DNA of 64,000 bases from Microbacterium proteolyticum (GCF_014192415.1 NZ_JACHXY010000002.1:620001-684000), one strand, 5' to 3'; shown: positions 28,150-36,650, counted from the stretch's first letter. Translations and numbers: made by a program. Notes: generated by a model from the sequence alone, not told the origin.

Positions 28150-28875
28150 GTGCTGAACGTCCTCACCGTCTGCACCGGCAATATCTGCCGGTCGCCACTG
28201 GCCGCTCTGACCCTCAGCGCTCGAACAGACGACGTGGAGGTGCACTTCGCGAGCTCCGGCACGCGCGCCCGCGATGGTGCCCCCATGACGGAGGAGGCCA
28301 TCGACCTGGCCGTGGAGCGCGGTGTCCCCTCAGCGGTCGCGCACGGGCACCGGGCCCGGCTTCTCACGCCGACGCATCTGCAGAACGTCGACCTGGTCGT
28401 CGCGATGACGCGGGAGCACCGTCGTGCCGTCGTCGAGATGGACCCGTCTCGGCTACGGATGACGTTCACCGCGCGAGAGCTCGTCCGGACGATCGGCGGC
28501 GTCGACGATCACGCCCTCGCGGCGATCGCTGCCGTCGGTGACGAGGAGACGGACCCGCAGCGGGCGAGATTCGCCGCCATGGTGGCGGGGCTCCGGGCTC
28601 GACGGGGTCTCGCCGCCTCCCCGGCCGCCCCGGCAGACGACGACGTCGTCGACCCCTACGGTCGGTCGGTGGCGACGTATCGCGAGTCGGCCGTTCAGCT
28701 CGATCCCGGACTCGAGGTCGTGGAGCGACTCGTGCGCCTCGCCGTCGGGGCGCCCCCGGGCGCCACCGACCGGAGCCGCGTCGACGCTCGTCCGGGCCCG
28801 GCGGTCGACGGTGGTGCGGTCAGTCCCCACGCCGCCGCGATTCCCCCGACGAGGCGGGGTCTCCGCAGGAGATGA
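28150..28875 (+). CDS. Low-molecular-weight protein tyrosine phosphatase
   Basis: The 241-residue protein carries the P-loop CTGNICRS at residues 8-15 (catalytic Cys8, Arg14) and the general-acid motif DPYG at Asp168. It is the expected counterpart of the tyrosine kinase encoded next (Wzb with Wzc), resetting its phosphorylation and so controlling polymer length or export. It is longer than the ~150-180 residues usual for the family: an extra segment (~145-167) precedes the acid loop and the last ~45 residues are low-complexity. GAGGGGGAA precedes the GTG start. Confidence 0.9.
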   Translation: MLNVLTVCTGNICRSPLAALTLSARTDDVEVHFASSGTRARDGAPMTEEAIDLAVERGVPSAVAHGHRARLLTPTHLQNVDLVVAMTREHRRAVVEMDPSRLRMTFTARELVRTIGGVDDHALAAIAAVGDEETDPQRARFAAMVAGLRARRGLAASPAAPADDDVVDPYGRSVATYRESAVQLDPGLEVVERLVRLAVGAPPGATDRSRVDARPGPAVDGGAVSPHAAAIPPTRRGLRRR

Positions 28876-28976
28876 AGCGACGCAGAATGCGTCAATCCGT
28901 AACATTCGATATGTCACACTGGTGTCTATTGCGCAGGTGATTTCCTGGGCCCGAAAACGCGTCGTCGAAAGGCATG

Positions 28977-30491
28977 ATGGAGCTCAGCGATTACATCCGG
29001 ATCCTTCGCAAGAATTGGATCATCATCGTCGCGCTGACGCTCATCGGGCTGAGCGCGACAACGGTGTTCACCCTCACGCGAACTCCGATCTACGAGTCAT
29101 CCAGCACGATCTTCGTCTCCACTCAAGCCGGCGGCACGGCCGCCGAACTGCAACAGGGGTCGAGCTTCACGCAGGCTCGCATCAACACCTACGTGGGCCT
29201 CGTCCGCACGCCCATCGTGCTCGACCCCGTGATCGAGCAACTGGACGTCTCGACGACGCCGGCGGCCCTCGCGGGACGCGTCAGCGCCACCGCGGCGCTC
29301 AACTCGACCCTCATCACCATCACGGTGTCCGACCCCGACGCCACGCGCGCGGCGTCACTGGCCAACGCGATCGCGTCGAGCCTCTCGTCTGTCGTCCCCC
29401 AGCTCGAGCCCGAGTCGAACGACGGCTCCAGCCCGGTCCGACTGAGCCGGGTGAGCGAGGCGCAGCCTGCCCTCTCACCGTCGAGTCCGAACACGCCTCT
29501 CAACCTGGCGATCGGCCTGATCGCGGGACTCGTCCTCGGCCTGGGTGTGGCGGCGCTTCGCACCAGTCTCGACAACAAGGTACGAACCCTTCGTGAAGCG
29601 GAGACCATCACCAAGGCACCCGCGATCGGAGCCATCGCCTACGACGTCAAGGCCCGGGAGCGCCCGCTCATCGTTCACGCCGATCCGCTGAGCCCCCGGG
29701 CCGAATCGTTCCGAGCGCTGCGCACGAACCTGCAGTTCCTCGACATGGGCGGTCGCTCGAGCTTCGTCGTCACGAGCTCGATCGCGAGCGAGGGCAAGTC
29801 GACGACCACGATCAACCTCGCCATCGCCCTCGCAGATGCCGGCAAGCGGGTCGCGCTCATCGATGCCGACCTGCGCAAACCGACCGTGGCGGACTACCTG
29901 GGGATCGAGGGCGGCGTCGGCCTGACCGATGTGCTCATCGGCCGCGCAGCCGTCGACGACGTGATGCTCCCCTGGGGAGGCCGCAGCCTGTTCGTGCTCC
30001 CCTCCGGCAAGATCCCGCCCAACCCGAGCGAGTTGCTCGGGTCGCACAAGATGGGGTCGTTCCTCTCGGCGCTCGAGGAGGACTTCGACGTCGTCCTCTG
30101 CGACGCTCCCCCTCTGCTCCCGGTGACCGATGCGGCCATTCTGGCGCGATTGACCAGCGGCGCCATCATGGTCGTCTCTGCCGGTCGGGCCACGAAGCAC
30201 CAACTCGCCGGCTCCACCGAGGCCCTCAACACGGTCGGCGCGAAATTGGCCGGCTTCGTCATGTCGATGGTTCCCACCCGCGGGCCCGACTCGTACTACT
30301 CCGCCTACGGGTACGGCTACGGCGGGTACGGAAACGGCTACCGGAAGGACACCCCGGCCCGGAAGAAGTGGCCCCGTCGAACGGCCGCGACCTCCGGGAT
30401 CGCGGGACGCCCTGACGAGCCGGAGCGCGCGCTGGAGGATGCCGGCGGATTCTCCCGCCGAGCGACACGCGAAGCGCAGCGGAGCGAGTGA
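28977..30491 (+). CDS. Wzc-like tyrosine kinase / polysaccharide co-polymerase
   Basis: The 504-residue protein fuses a Wzz-type chain-length domain to a BY-kinase. The first membrane helix is near residues 15-37 (NWIIIVALTLIGLSATTVF) and the second near 178-196. The kinase has Walker A ASEGKSTTT (about residues 270-278), Walker A' LIDADLRKPT (~293-302) and Walker B VVLCDAPPLLP. The C-terminal tyrosine cluster YYSAYGYGYGGYGNGY (about 440-455) is the autophosphorylation tail. GAAAGG sits 5 nt before the second of two adjacent ATGs, so 28977 is preferred over 28974. The upstream 98-bp gap has a small hairpin (28879-28893) but no clear promoter. Confidence 0.93.
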   Translation: MELSDYIRILRKNWIIIVALTLIGLSATTVFTLTRTPIYESSSTIFVSTQAGGTAAELQQGSSFTQARINTYVGLVRTPIVLDPVIEQLDVSTTPAALAGRVSATAALNSTLITITVSDPDATRAASLANAIASSLSSVVPQLEPESNDGSSPVRLSRVSEAQPALSPSSPNTPLNLAIGLIAGLVLGLGVAALRTSLDNKVRTLREAETITKAPAIGAIAYDVKARERPLIVHADPLSPRAESFRALRTNLQFLDMGGRSSFVVTSSIASEGKSTTTINLAIALADAGKRVALIDADLRKPTVADYLGIEGGVGLTDVLIGRAAVDDVMLPWGGRSLFVLPSGKIPPNPSELLGSHKMGSFLSALEEDFDVVLCDAPPLLPVTDAAILARLTSGAIMVVSAGRATKHQLAGSTEALNTVGAKLAGFVMSMVPTRGPDSYYSAYGYGYGGYGNGYRKDTPARKKWPRRTAATSGIAGRPDEPERALEDAGGFSRRATREAQRSE

Positions 30492-32374
30492 CGTCACCGG
30501 CGTCGGCGCGTCGACCGGGCGCACGCGTGAGGAGAACGAACGCAACCAGCTCGGGCGACGTGAGGGAGCAAGCGCCGAGATCACCTCTGCAGCGCGCGGG
30601 CCGCGTCGCGGTCTGGGTGGTCGGGGGACTGCTCATCCTCACCGTCGCGATCGCGGCCTGGGTGGGCGTGCGCGGCGCCCTGGCGTATCAGCACCTCTCA
30701 GCGATGCGCTCCCTCGCGCCGACGGCCGCGGCATCCGTCACCTCCGATCCCGACCAGGCGACCCCCGTGCTCGAACAGCTGGCCGCGGAGGCGAACGCGG
30801 CCCATGACCTGACGTCGGATCCGGTCTGGGCGCTTGCGGAGGGCACCCCGTGGATCGGTCCGCAGTTGGCGGCTTTCGCGACCATCGCCTCCGCGTCCGA
30901 CCGGGTGTTCGCCGACAGCCTCCTGCCGCTCGCGACAGCCGCGCGGGACATCTCTCTCGATGACCTCCGTCCGCGCGACGGCCGTCTCGACACGACGGCA
31001 TTGACCACCCTGGCCGTTCCCGCGCAGTCGGCCGCGGCCGCGGCGACGGGTGCCGCGGCGGACATCGACGCGATCGACCCGACGCCCCTCGTCGGTGCGG
31101 TCGCGACCGCCCTCGACCAGGCCCGCGGCACCTTCGACACGGCGGCCAGTGCCGTCGACGCCCTTCGGCGGGCGACCGAGCTGCTTCCCTCGATGTTGGG
31201 CGAGGACGGTCCCCGCACCTACCTGCTGCTCGTGCAGAACAACGCCGAGTGGCGCTCCCTCGGCGGCGTCTCCGGCACCGCCATCGAGCTCAGCGCGGAT
31301 CACGGCGCCCTGTCGCTGGTCGACACGCATTCCGCGACGGCGCTGTCACGGGGCATCTCCGGGCCGGTGGTCGAGCTTCCCTCCGACGTCCAGAAGATCT
31401 ACGAGACGCGACCCGCCCGGTACTTCCACAACCTGACGCAGATTCCGAGCTTCCCGACCGACGGTCCGCTGGCGCGGGAGATGTACCGGCAGCAGACCGG
31501 GCGGGAGGTCGACGGGGTGATGGCCGTGGACCCGGTGGTGCTGTCGTATCTGCTCGAAGCCACCGGGCCGGTTGCGCTGCCCGACGGCGAGTCGCTCACG
31601 CGGGAGAACGCCGTTCGGCTCCTGCTGGACGACACGTATCGTCGTTACGCCGATCCGGCCGCCCAGGACGCGTTCTTCGCCGGCGCCACAGGGGCGGTCT
31701 TCGAGGCCCTGCGGGAAGGGCGAGGCTCCACACCGGGATTGATCGCCGCCCTCGCACGAGGAGTCGAGGAGCGTCGCGTGCTGGTGTGGGCGGCGGACCC
31801 GACGGAGCAGGCCACGATCGAGGGGACGACGCTCGCCGGGCAGCTGCCGGCGACCGATGGACGAACGGCCCGGTTCGGTGTCTATCTCAACGACGGCACC
31901 GGCTCGAAGATGAGCTACTACATCGCGCCGAAGGCGGAGCTCGGCTGGGGATCCTGCCGAACCTCGTCCGCCGCCTCTGCGCGCGACGTGACGCTGACCC
32001 TCACTCTCTCGAACACCGCTCCGGCGGACGCGGCGATCTCGCTGCCCGCCTATGTGACGGGCAACGGCGTGTACGGAACCGCGCCCGGTGCCGCCACCGT
32101 GGTCACCGACGTCTACCTCCCCGAGGGATGGGCACCCGTCGCGACGTCCACGTCGTCCGGCACCGAGTTCACGCGATCGACGCTGGAGGGGCGCGAGGTT
32201 CTCACCGTCGGTGCGACCGTGGCACCTCAGGCCACGGCTCAGATCGAGATCACCGCGACGGCCGTCTCGACGGCGACCGACGCCGAAGCCCTGCTCACTC
32301 CCACGGCGGATTCGACCCTGAGCCCCACCGTTCGCGCCGCCTGTGCGGGCGCGACAGGCGCCGTCCTGCAGTGA
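30488..32374 (+). CDS. DUF4012 domain membrane-anchored protein
   Basis: The 628-residue protein has a basic N-terminus, one membrane helix (~residues 38-60, VAVWVVGGLLILTVAIAAW) and a large outer domain. MLGEDGPRTYLLLVQNNAEWR followed by GGVSGTAIEL is the signature of DUF4012. These proteins are recurrent in actinobacterial polysaccharide loci, but their activity is not known to me. The GTG start overlaps the kinase stop (GTGA), so it is co-translated with the export regulator and probably acts outside the membrane on polymer assembly or attachment. Confidence 0.88.
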   Translation: MTSPASARRPGARVRRTNATSSGDVREQAPRSPLQRAGRVAVWVVGGLLILTVAIAAWVGVRGALAYQHLSAMRSLAPTAAASVTSDPDQATPVLEQLAAEANAAHDLTSDPVWALAEGTPWIGPQLAAFATIASASDRVFADSLLPLATAARDISLDDLRPRDGRLDTTALTTLAVPAQSAAAAATGAAADIDAIDPTPLVGAVATALDQARGTFDTAASAVDALRRATELLPSMLGEDGPRTYLLLVQNNAEWRSLGGVSGTAIELSADHGALSLVDTHSATALSRGISGPVVELPSDVQKIYETRPARYFHNLTQIPSFPTDGPLAREMYRQQTGREVDGVMAVDPVVLSYLLEATGPVALPDGESLTRENAVRLLLDDTYRRYADPAAQDAFFAGATGAVFEALREGRGSTPGLIAALARGVEERRVLVWAADPTEQATIEGTTLAGQLPATDGRTARFGVYLNDGTGSKMSYYIAPKAELGWGSCRTSSAASARDVTLTLTLSNTAPADAAISLPAYVTGNGVYGTAPGAATVVTDVYLPEGWAPVATSTSSGTEFTRSTLEGREVLTVGATVAPQATAQIEITATAVSTATDAEALLTPTADSTLSPTVRAACAGATGAVLQ

Positions 32375-32443
32375 CGCCCGTGGGCGCTCAGGGCCGTCCA
32401 CGGAAGCGATCCCGAAAATTAATGTCGCGGAAATGCTTTCAGC

Positions 32444-32472
32444 TTGCGTCAATGAAGCGCCTAAGCAATACT
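32444..32472 (+). promoter_or_regulatory. Weak promoter candidate for the LAVTG surface protein
   Basis: TTGCGT (32444-32449) and AATACT (32467-32472) are spaced by 17 nt in a locally AT-rich 218-bp gap. The predicted leader is about 115 nt. Both hexamers are imperfect. Confidence 0.35.
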
Positions 32473-32592
32473 CAGGATGGTCTTTCAGTCAGTACATTCC
32501 CGCATCATTGTTGTCCTCCCCTTGCGTCGTCACGGGATAGCACGAACGCGGACCACCTATCCCTGGTTGCCCGAATTCGAAAGCAGACATTC

Positions 32593-33171
32593 ATGAAACT
32601 CACCCTCGCAAAAGCCAGCGCATCACTCGCCCTCGCCGGCGCACTGCTCGTTGCGGCCCCCGTGGTCGCCCAGGCGTACGTGCCCACCGCCCCCGGTTCG
32701 CAGACCATCACGGTCACCGAAGACGGCTCGTACGGCTTCGCCGGATACGAAGCCGGGGCGCAGGTCACCTTCACCCTCGTGGGCGTGGGTGTGACCGGCG
32801 CCAACATCGCCACTGCGGGCCAGCAGGTGACCGCCGCCTCGGTCACGAAGGTCGCCGACGCGTCCGGATCCGCCGCGGCCGCCGTCACCCTTCCCGACCC
32901 GCAGGTCGGCTCCTACAGCCTCACCGCCTCCGGCCCTCTCGCGTCCGGCGGCGGCGCGTCCGGCGGCGGCGCATCGGTCGGTGGCGGCACGAGCGGCGGC
33001 GGAACGTCGAACGCCGGCGGCAGCACCGGCGGAAGCGACTCGCTCGCGGTGACGGGTATGGACGCGAACTCGCTCCTCGGCTTCTGGGTCGGCGGTGGCG
33101 CCCTCGTTCTCGCCGGCGCGACCGTCGCCGTGGCCGCGACGGCTCGCCGCAATCGCCGCAGCAAGGCCTGA
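32593..33171 (+). CDS. Cell-wall-anchored protein with LAVTG sorting signal
   Basis: The 192-residue protein has a Sec signal peptide (KLTLAKASASLALAGALLVAAPVVAQA|Y in two pieces, ~1-28), an Ig-like/beta-rich domain (~30-115), a Gly/Ser/Ala repeat linker (SGGGASGGGASVGGGTSG region, ~118-150), then LAVTG, a hydrophobic helix and the basic tail ARRNRRSKA. LAxTG is recognised by class E sortases of high-GC Gram-positives. The position directly after the polysaccharide genes suggests a surface anchor or adhesin. No sortase gene is in the window. Confidence 0.9.
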   Translation: MKLTLAKASASLALAGALLVAAPVVAQAYVPTAPGSQTITVTEDGSYGFAGYEAGAQVTFTLVGVGVTGANIATAGQQVTAASVTKVADASGSAAAAVTLPDPQVGSYSLTASGPLASGGGASGGGASVGGGTSGGGTSNAGGSTGGSDSLAVTGMDANSLLGFWVGGGALVLAGATVAVAATARRNRRSKA

Positions 33172-33289
33172 CGCCTTCCACGTCCTCGAGGGCGTCGTCG
33201 ACGAAAGTCGGCGGCGCCCTTCGTCGTGTTTCGGGCAGCCCGTCCGTCAACCCTCCGTCCGTGAGCCGCTTCGCAGATTGACTCGTCGC

Positions 33290-33778
33290 ATGCACACGAC
33301 CACCACCGCACCTCTCGACGACGACGGCCGCGACCCCGACACCCCTCCGACGCTGCCCTTCGTGCACATGTGGACCGGGCTCGACGGGAAGAGCCGCCTC
33401 GACGAGTCGATCCTGCGCGGCTTCGGCATGCAGAGCGTCGGAGGCGGCGCTGACCCGCAGTGGATGCGGCCCTTCCCGGGCGACGTGGCAGCGGTGCTCT
33501 TCGCGGTGCTCCCCGTCGGCTGGGTCGGGGACTGGCATCCGTCTCCCCATCCGCAGTGGGTCGTTCCGCTGCGCGGGCGCTGGTTCCTCGAAACGCAGGA
33601 TGGATCACGGGTCGAGATGGGTCCCGGAGACATCCATTTCGGACAGGACGTCGACACCGACGAGATCGACGGCGATCGCGGGCACCTCTCGGGCACCGTG
33701 GGCGATGAGCCCTGCTGGCAGCTGCTCGTGCAGTTCGCCTCCTCCCCCGGCGCCCCGACACCGCACCCCTTCGGCTGA
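33290..33778 (+). CDS. Cupin-fold protein
   Basis: The 162-residue protein contains WHPSPHPQWVVPLRGRWFLE and later MGPGDIHFGQDV, which fit the two cupin motifs. The motif-1 His pair is seen as HPSPHP. Enzymatic role and ligand are unknown. ATTGACT ends 6 nt before the ATG, the same arrangement as in the next gene, which points to a shared leaderless promoter type. It is probably co-regulated with the adjacent SMP-30 gene. Confidence 0.85.
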   Translation: MHTTTTAPLDDDGRDPDTPPTLPFVHMWTGLDGKSRLDESILRGFGMQSVGGGADPQWMRPFPGDVAAVLFAVLPVGWVGDWHPSPHPQWVVPLRGRWFLETQDGSRVEMGPGDIHFGQDVDTDEIDGDRGHLSGTVGDEPCWQLLVQFASSPGAPTPHPFG

Positions 33779-33827
33779 GCACGTCAACCCGATCTCCGCT
33801 CCGACGCGAACCGGATTGACTGGGTTT

Positions 33828-34745
33828 ATGCCCCTCCCCCTCGACGGTCAGATCCTCCAGCACCCGCGATCCCCCGAGCCGGTCGAGATCGCCCCACCCC
33901 GCGTCTGGGACGAACGTCTCGCGGCTGTCCTGCCGCCGGCGTCGCGCCTGTTGTCGCTCTACGCCGACGCCACGTGGGCCGAGGGCCCCGTGTGGTGGGC
34001 GGAGGAGCGTTCTCTCGTCTTCAGCGACGTGATCGGTCGTCGCACTCTCGCCTGGCGCGAAGACGGCAGCATCGTCACGGTCCGCGACCGGTCGGACTTC
34101 GCCAACGGGAACACGATGGATGCCGAGGGCCGCCTCGTCCAGGCCGAGCACGGCCGACGCGGAATCAGCCGAACCGACGCGAACGGCACGGAGCTGCTCG
34201 TCGACGCCTTCGAGGGCGCGCCCCTCAACTCGCCGAACGACCTGGTCGTGGCATCCGATGGGGCGATCTGGTTCACCGACCCCACGTACGGCATCTCCGA
34301 TCCGCGCGAGGGGTATCCCGCCGACCCCACCCTCCCCCACCAGAGCGTCTACCGCTGGCAGGAGGGCCTGGGGCTGCAGCGCATGATCGACCTCGACCAG
34401 CCCAACGGTCTGGCCTTCAGTCGCGACGAGCGCACGCTCTACGTCGCCGAGTCCAACACCGCGGGTCTTCCTCGCGTCGTCGCCTGCAGCTGGGACGGCA
34501 CGACCCTCGGCGCCCCGCGCACCTTCGCGACGGTGGATGCCGGCATCCCCGACGGTTTCGTCGTCGACAGCCGCGACTGGCTCTGGATCTCGAGCGAGGC
34601 GGGCGTCGTCATCGTCGACGAAACAGGGCGGCGCCTGGGCGTCATCCCCACCCCGCACGTCGTGAGCAACTGCACTTTCGACGCCGACGAGACACGCCTG
34701 TTCGTGACCGGCGACAGCGACCTGTGGATGGTGGAGCTGGCATAG
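33828..34745 (+). CDS. SMP-30/gluconolactonase-family hydrolase
   Basis: The 305-residue six-bladed beta-propeller has WAEGPVWW (metal-ligand Glu), LNSPNDLVVASDGAIWFTDP (Asn and Asp), DQPNGLAFS and ESNTAG, all family landmarks. Such enzymes hydrolyse sugar lactones or related esters using a divalent metal. GATTGACT ends 6 nt before the ATG, as in the cupin gene upstream. No ribosome-binding site is seen, consistent with a leaderless message. Confidence 0.92.
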   Translation: MPLPLDGQILQHPRSPEPVEIAPPRVWDERLAAVLPPASRLLSLYADATWAEGPVWWAEERSLVFSDVIGRRTLAWREDGSIVTVRDRSDFANGNTMDAEGRLVQAEHGRRGISRTDANGTELLVDAFEGAPLNSPNDLVVASDGAIWFTDPTYGISDPREGYPADPTLPHQSVYRWQEGLGLQRMIDLDQPNGLAFSRDERTLYVAESNTAGLPRVVACSWDGTTLGAPRTFATVDAGIPDGFVVDSRDWLWISSEAGVVIVDETGRRLGVIPTPHVVSNCTFDADETRLFVTGDSDLWMVELA

Positions 34746-34968
34746 CGCAGAGAGGATCCGACCTCGACCGTCGCAGGATCCCGTCCGCCGTGAGGACCGC
34801 GACAGCGACGTCGGCGCAGGGATCTCTGAAGGAAAGCGACCGAATCGCAAGATCGCCCGAGGAAATCCCCAAGCCGCTCCTCCCCGATGTGAGGGACCCG
34901 TAACGTCGGTGCAGACCCGCTCCACCACGGAGGTTTCGGGGCGTCGGGCTGGGTATGAGGAGAACCAC

Positions 34969-35220
34969 ATGAACAACGTGCTGAAGCGCGTGCGAGACGG
35001 CGTGAACACGTTCGTGTACGGCCGTCCCCTCGTCTGCTGCGAGACCTGTGGAGCGACTCTCCGGCCCAGCCGCGCCGTGTGGCGTGGTCAGAGGTCGTAC
35101 TGCTCTGCGGCCCACGAGCACGCCGACCTCGACACCGGCGCTGTCTTCTCGTCCGTCTTCGCGTCGGCGGCGACGGACCTCGCGGGCGTGCGTGCGACGG
35201 CGGATCTCGTCCGCTCCTGA
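34969..35220 (+). CDS. Small Cys/His (TRASH/YHS-like) putative zinc-binding protein, paralogue of the 44-residue protein
   Basis: The 83-residue protein has an N-terminal basic segment (MNNVLKRVRDGVNTFVYGRP), the same core as the protein at 14724 (CETCGATLRPSRAVWRGQRS then YCSAAHEHAD) and an extra acidic/Ala-rich C-terminal ~30 residues. Ligand candidates are Cys23 or Cys24, Cys27, Cys45 and the His pair near 49-51. GAGGAG lies 8 nt before ATG 34969, so the longer reading from 34909 is not used. The function is unknown; the FGE-like gene follows. The 223 bp upstream contain no other gene. Confidence 0.85.
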   Translation: MNNVLKRVRDGVNTFVYGRPLVCCETCGATLRPSRAVWRGQRSYCSAAHEHADLDTGAVFSSVFASAATDLAGVRATADLVRS

Positions 35221-35226
35221 CCTCTC

Positions 35227-35244
35227 CACCAGCAACCGCTGGTG
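35227..35244. terminator. Weak hairpin after the small Cys/His gene
   Basis: CACCAGC and GCTGGTG form a 7-bp stem with an AACC loop, 6 nt after the stop. No T-run follows, so termination is uncertain. Confidence 0.35.
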
Positions 35245-35350
35245 TGGCCCCCGGCTCACCCCCGGAGATGTGCGTCATGCTTGGTCGTCGAGTCTTCGCG
35301 CGGCCCACGCCGCTGTCGAAGTCCCCCTGGCCGATGAGTGGTGAGCAACG

Positions 35351-36007
35351 TTGACAGACGTAGAAATGGCGAGGATCCCCGCCGGACGCGTGCTGCGGGG
35401 AGACCTGCGCGCTCCTGAGCGTCGGGAGATCGTCGTCGAGGCGTTCGAGATCGGCGTCTACCCCGTCACGGAGGAGCAGCTCGCCGAGCTGCTCGGCATC
35501 CCGTCCCGCCACCCGACACGCCCTGCCGTCAACGTGAGTTGGTTGCGTGCCATCCGGCTCTGCAACGCGCTGAGCGAATGGGAGGGGCTCGACCCGGTGT
35601 ACTCCTTCGACGGCGAGGTCGTCGACGCGGATGCCGAGGCCGACGGCTTCCGACTACCCACCGACGACGAGTGGGAGTATGCGTGCCGCGCGGGGTCGGT
35701 CTCCGCTGCCTACGGGCCGGTACGCGACGTGGCGTGGACGGCTGCGGACGGCGTGGGTCACCCGTCGGAGGTCGGCGCGCGCCTGCCCAACCTGCACGGT
35801 CTGTTCGACACGCTCGGCAACGTCTGGGAATGGTGCATGGACCCCTACGATCCCGAGGGCGATGGCGACGCCCGCACGTTCCGCGGCGGGGGCTGGTCGG
35901 ACGCTCCGGGGCTCGTGCGGGCGACGGCTCGTCGGGGCGGGCGGCCGCGAGAGGAGTTCGACGACGTCGGCGTGCGCGTGGCGCGGGGGCCGGCGCCGCG
36001 GCGATGA
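35351..36007 (+). CDS. Short formylglycine-generating-enzyme-like (SUMF1) protein
   Basis: The 218-residue protein matches the FGE-sulfatase fold: IGVYPVTEEQLAELLG, PAVNVSWLRAIRLCNALSE, FRLPTDDEWEYACRAG, LGNVWEWCMDPYD, FRGGGWSD and a dvGVRVA end. It is clearly shorter than true FGE (~300), and no sulfatase gene is nearby, so conversion of Cys to formylglycine is unproven. Many such proteins act as C-type-lectin-like binding domains. The TTG at 35351 has a poor ribosome-binding site; an ATG at 35366 is an alternative start. Confidence 0.85.
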   Translation: MTDVEMARIPAGRVLRGDLRAPERREIVVEAFEIGVYPVTEEQLAELLGIPSRHPTRPAVNVSWLRAIRLCNALSEWEGLDPVYSFDGEVVDADAEADGFRLPTDDEWEYACRAGSVSAAYGPVRDVAWTAADGVGHPSEVGARLPNLHGLFDTLGNVWEWCMDPYDPEGDGDARTFRGGGWSDAPGLVRATARRGGRPREEFDDVGVRVARGPAPRR

Positions 36008-36138
36008 CGCGGACGAGGGTCGCGGGTGAGCGGACTCTCCGACGGGCTCAGGGTCTCACGGAGTCGGCGCGCCGTCATCGGGCCGGACACCACGGCGGAA
36101 TCAGGGTTCTCCGCTCGACGGGATCACGGCCCCCGCGG

Positions 36139-36618
36139 TCAGTCGTCGGTCGTGATGGCCTCGGTGAGTTCGTCGATGAAACGCGAGACCACGGCGAGCT
36201 GTGAGTCGTCGAAGCGGTCGGCGATCTCGCGCATGGCGACGAGGTGAACGCCGAAGTGCTCGAAGAACTCCCGTCGCGACTTATCGGTGAGGACGACGAC
36301 GCGCGCACGACCGTCGGAGGGATGCGGGCGACGCTCGAGATGGCCTGACGCCACCAGACGGTCGATGAGCTTGGTGGTGGAGGCTGTCGAGATGCGCAGA
36401 TGAGCGGCTACGTCGTGCGGACTGACCATCTGCCCGCGATGCTCGCGGATGGTGAGCATGCGCAGCGTCGCGAGGTCGCTGGCATTCATATCCATGGCGC
36501 CCTTCATGCCGCTGTGCATGCGGTCGAGCGCGTCGCTCAGTGTTTGGATGGCGCGCAGCGACTGGGTCACGCGGGGTCGGATATCAAAGCTCGACACGGG
36601 GCTGGTCACGGTGGACAC
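36139..36618 (-). CDS. crtR: MarR-family repressor of the carotenoid operon
   Basis: The 159-residue winged-helix protein has the MarR core: MNASDLATLRMLTIREHRGQ, DVAAHLRISTASTTKLIDRL (recognition helix) and the wing RRPHPSDGRARVVVLTDKS. It is divergent from idi, with a palindrome between the two genes. This is the arrangement of CrtR, the MarR repressor of C50-carotenoid genes in corynebacteria. It probably represses idi-crtEb and itself until a pathway prenyl diphosphate induces it. The GTG start is preceded by AAAGGGG, and its first codon touches the idi -35 box. Confidence 0.9.
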   Translation of the reverse strand: MSTVTSPVSSFDIRPRVTQSLRAIQTLSDALDRMHSGMKGAMDMNASDLATLRMLTIREHRGQMVSPHDVAAHLRISTASTTKLIDRLVASGHLERRPHPSDGRARVVVLTDKSRREFFEHFGVHLVAMREIADRFDDSQLAVVSRFIDELTEAITTDD

Positions 36619-36640
36619 CCCCTTTCCGCCTGGGTATAGT
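36612..36640 (+). promoter_or_regulatory. Promoter of the carotenoid operon
   Basis: The -35 TGGACA (36612-36617) and -10 TATAGT (36635-36640) are separated by an ideal 17 nt. The predicted transcript starts near 36647, immediately before the palindromic operator. The -35 overlaps the first codons of the divergent crtR gene. Confidence 0.75.
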
Positions 36641-36650
36641 CAGGCTCACA

